A DNA stretch of 64,000 bases, from NCBI GenBank assembly GCA_012295275.1, contig CM022670.1:14971862-15035861 (forward strand). The letters run 5' to 3'. Positions 61,838-64,000 of the stretch are shown here, one piece after another (position 1 is the stretch's first letter; the number at the start of each line of letters is the position of its first letter). Position numbers and translations under genes: made by a program. This stretch comes from Chrysomallon squamiferum. Taxonomy: Eukaryota > Mollusca > Gastropoda > Neomphalida > Peltospiridae. The notes under the pieces were generated by a model. The model searched no databases and was not told the DNA's origin. It was given only the letters and a program-made list of their open reading frames with translations.

Positions 61838-61902
61838 AAAATTTCAGAATTATTATTTTAATGATCATCTGATATCGGCTACGGTTAAAATACATATACT
61901 AG

Positions 61903-61964
<62 letters not shown>

Positions 61965-62191
61965 GGAAAATATTGAAATCATTATACGATCAATCATATT
62001 ATTATTATTTTATTTTTATTACGAATAAATAAATAATTAATTTATTTAAATTAAATAAATAATAAAATTAATAATAAATGACTAATAATAATAATTTCAA
62101 TAATAATAATAATAATAATAAACTAGTATATGTATTTTAACCATAGCCGATATCAAATGATAAAACATTAAAATAATAATTCTGAAATTTT
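61838..62191. repeat. Long inverted repeat with TTA/AAT core
   Basis: The left arm (61,838-61,905) and right arm (62,120-62,191) are reverse complements with two or three substitutions and a 4-base indel. They run from AAAATTTCAGAATTATTATT inward to TACATATACTAGTTT. The inner edges continue as a TTA run (61,903-61,964) and an AAT run (about 62,085-62,119), which also pair, so the whole 354 bp can fold. No target-site duplication is clear. The element is MITE-like in size and shape. Confidence 0.9.
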
Positions 62192-62192
62192 G

Positions 62193-62236
<44 letters not shown>

Positions 62237-62596
62237 TAAAACATTTGAAGATTGATAAAGTTCCAGCTTATTACGCTATTTTTAGTTAAATTCTATTCTT
62301 ACTTATTTCTATTTTAACTTTATTTCTTTCTTTCTTAATTTCTTTCTTTTCTTTTTATTTTTTTTTTTTTTTTCTTTCGTTCGTTTTCATTTCTTTTCTT
62401 TTAATTCCTTTTCTTTCCTGCTTTCTTTCAATCGTTATACAGCCGGGCACACCTGGCTGTTAATACTGAGATTAAAAAGTTAACATGATACAAACGCCCA
62501 ATATTTTGTTTTTCCTCTTCTTTTATCACTGCCAGCCTCTCCTCACTTTGATCTGTGTCTATCATGCAACATCTTCTTTATCAAGATTACACTTAC
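62192..62596. other. TTA run and polypyrimidine stretch, probably intron
   Basis: A TTA run (62,193-62,233) is followed by a long T/C-rich stretch (62,320-62,435). Confidence 0.5.
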
Positions 62597-62626
62597 CTGA
62601 CGTACTGTCCTTACCTCGAATTCATA
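62597..62626 (-). CDS. Probable 30-nt micro-exon of the unrecognised - strand gene
   Basis: On the - strand GCTAGTGTTTTAG ends at 62,627 and a near-ideal donor, GTCAG/GTAAGTG, follows 62,597. The 30 nt between are open in phase 0 (Tyr-Glu-Phe-Glu-Val-Arg-Thr-Val-Arg-Gln), matching the phase-0 donor of the start exon upstream. A second donor (GAG/GTAAGG) inside would make it 12 nt. Confidence 0.35.
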
Positions 62627-62795
62627 CTAAAACACTAGCGGTAGAAGCTAGTGAAACTGTTTATTGTCTTTGTTCTTGTTTTATCATCATATCTGGTGCA
62701 TTGAGCACAGTAATACAAAAATCATTCGTAATTTTAACATGTTAAAAACAAATGTAAATATCTCAGACCTGCTTAGGCATAAAAACATATGTGTA

Positions 62796-62809
62796 TATAT
62801 GTATGTATG

Positions 62810-62840
<31 letters not shown>

Positions 62841-63075
62841 ATATGTATGTATGTATGAATGTATGTGTGTGTGTGTATGTATGTATCTATGTATGTATGT
62901 ATATATATATTTATGTATTAATGTGTATATATATGTGCGTCTGTATGTGTGTGTGTATATATATATGTATGTGTATGTATATATGTGTGTATATATTTAT
63001 ATATGTATGTGTGTTTGTATATATATATATGTGTGTATGTGTATGTGTGTATGTTTTAATATATATAATATATAT
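62796..63075. repeat. (TATG)n/(TG)n/(TA)n compound microsatellite
   Basis: About 280 bp of GTAT units mixed with TG and TA runs. The Tyr/Val/Cys-rich open frames across it are artefacts. It would lie in the first intron of the - strand gene. Confidence 0.9.
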
Positions 63076-63143
63076 ATTTGTAAATGTATACAGTGCTTGA
63101 AGACATTAAGACTGATACACCGACTTAAACATTAAAAACTTAC

Positions 63144-63233
63144 TCGAGGTTTCTCTGACCTTAGTGAAGCGAGTACGTTTTGACACGATGTCAGTAATTC
63201 ATTAGGAAGAGATCCGCCAGTAAACAGAGACAT
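63144..63233 (-). CDS. Probable first coding exon of an unrecognised gene
   Basis: On the - strand an ATG at 63,233 opens exactly 30 codons and meets a strong donor, CGA/GTAAGTTTT, in phase 0. An in-frame TGA lies 21 nt before the ATG, and G is at -3. The peptide starts Met-Ser-Leu-Phe-Thr-Gly-Gly and looks like a normal globular N terminus (Pro-Asn-Glu-Leu-Leu, Ser-Cys-Gln-Asn-Val-Leu), with no signal peptide. With the exons at 62,597, possibly 61,636, and 61,048 it would form a cytosolic protein of about 70-100 residues. I do not recognise it. Confidence 0.5.
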
Positions 63234-63793
63234 GACTGTTACAGATTTAATTCATTAAAAGATTTTCTCGGCTTACTAAAAAACGATTATTCTACGCCTC
63301 AGTGATAAACTGCAAGAGAAGTCGACTGACATCAACTGCAAAAACACTGATTTGAAATATAGTTAGTCTATTTGCTCGGTCTGATTTCCGCTCTCGAAGG
63401 GCATTAATATGGAGTTGATAAAAAGGAATGGTTGATATTTGTTCTGGTTGCCACCTGATTTTTCTCTCGCCACCGCCTTTCTCATATTAGATGTTCCTTC
63501 AGCCGCTATCATTCTGTTTAAAATATATAACATACTGCACGTTCGTGTACTGATAGTAACTAATAATTTCAGTTATCTACTCTTCGTAATTAAAGGTTAT
63601 ACTGCGAAATAATATAACATTTGTATATAAGTATGCCTACACCTTCCCTGCTTACATGTATACATGGATAATGTTGAAATAGACATAAACACACGTCCCC
63701 ACATACATGCATTCATATATACGTGCATAGACATACATACACATAGAAATGCACACACACGTACTTATACAGATACATACACACACACATACG

Positions 63794-63824
<31 letters not shown>

Positions 63825-64000
63825 GCGTGCATATATACATTTTTACGAATTACGTTACACATTTTAGAATTAGTTACCGAGCAAGCCTACTAACATATTT
63901 TACACAAACAGTTTTATTTTAGAACGAGGAGTTCAGTCACTGCCTTTGAGATACAAAAATATTTTACACTCTTGTCAGACAGCGTCTCTTTCACTGCTCA
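63234..64000. other. Right edge; upstream region of the putative - strand gene
   Basis: Contains a CA/TA-rich segment (63,680-63,825, with a TA run at about 63,797-63,822). No TATA box or clear first exon could be fixed. Confidence 0.4.

Noticed and set aside
62789-63135. Tyr/Val/Cys-rich frames of 103 and 114 codons
   Set aside because: They are translations of the TATG/TG microsatellite.

Overview
The window looks like nuclear DNA from an invertebrate animal, most likely a lophotrochozoan such as a mollusc. It is strongly AT-rich and loaded with microsatellites (CA, GA, TATG, AAT, AGT, long A tracts). It has introns with GT/AG signals, no bacterial operon features, and only a few short genes separated by kilobases of non-coding sequence. 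The species assignment is inference; no marker gene fixes it.

Region 1 (1-19,100) is a PLAC8/cornifelin-family gene cluster. A head-to-tail array of about 4.5-kb units fills 1 to about 16,276: three units within the window (the first continues past the left edge) and a fourth that is cut short. Each of the first three units carries one intronless PLAC8 gene on the + strand, with a conserved E-box/CRE pair 75-100 bp upstream and a long A-rich tract just downstream. The fourth unit ends before its gene. Two more diverged intronless PLAC8 paralogues follow on the - strand at 17,191-17,517 and 18,772-19,098. The third array copy has a 1-base insertion that removes the normal stop and adds a new tail.

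Region 2 (19,100-61,000) is mostly gene-poor. Its one clear gene is a small two-pass membrane protein resembling the TMEM74 family at 29,627-30,001 (-). The rest holds microsatellites, several minisatellites (17, about 40, 66 and 24 bp units), a 210-bp near-perfect inverted repeat (40,777-40,986), a probable tRNA-derived SINE relic (about 54,190), and promoter-like segments (NRF-1-type palindromes with nearby splice donors at 36,309 and 47,554; a CCAAT/CRE cluster near 48,820; a CTCF-like site at 33,402).

Region 3 (61,000-64,000) probably holds a short multi-exon gene on the - strand. It has a start exon at 63,144-63,233, a 30-nt micro-exon at 62,597-62,626 and a terminal exon at 61,048-61,121. 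A second long inverted repeat (61,838-62,191) would lie in one of its introns. I do not recognise the protein. The genes do not form an obvious pathway; the clear biological theme is local duplication and divergence of PLAC8 genes.
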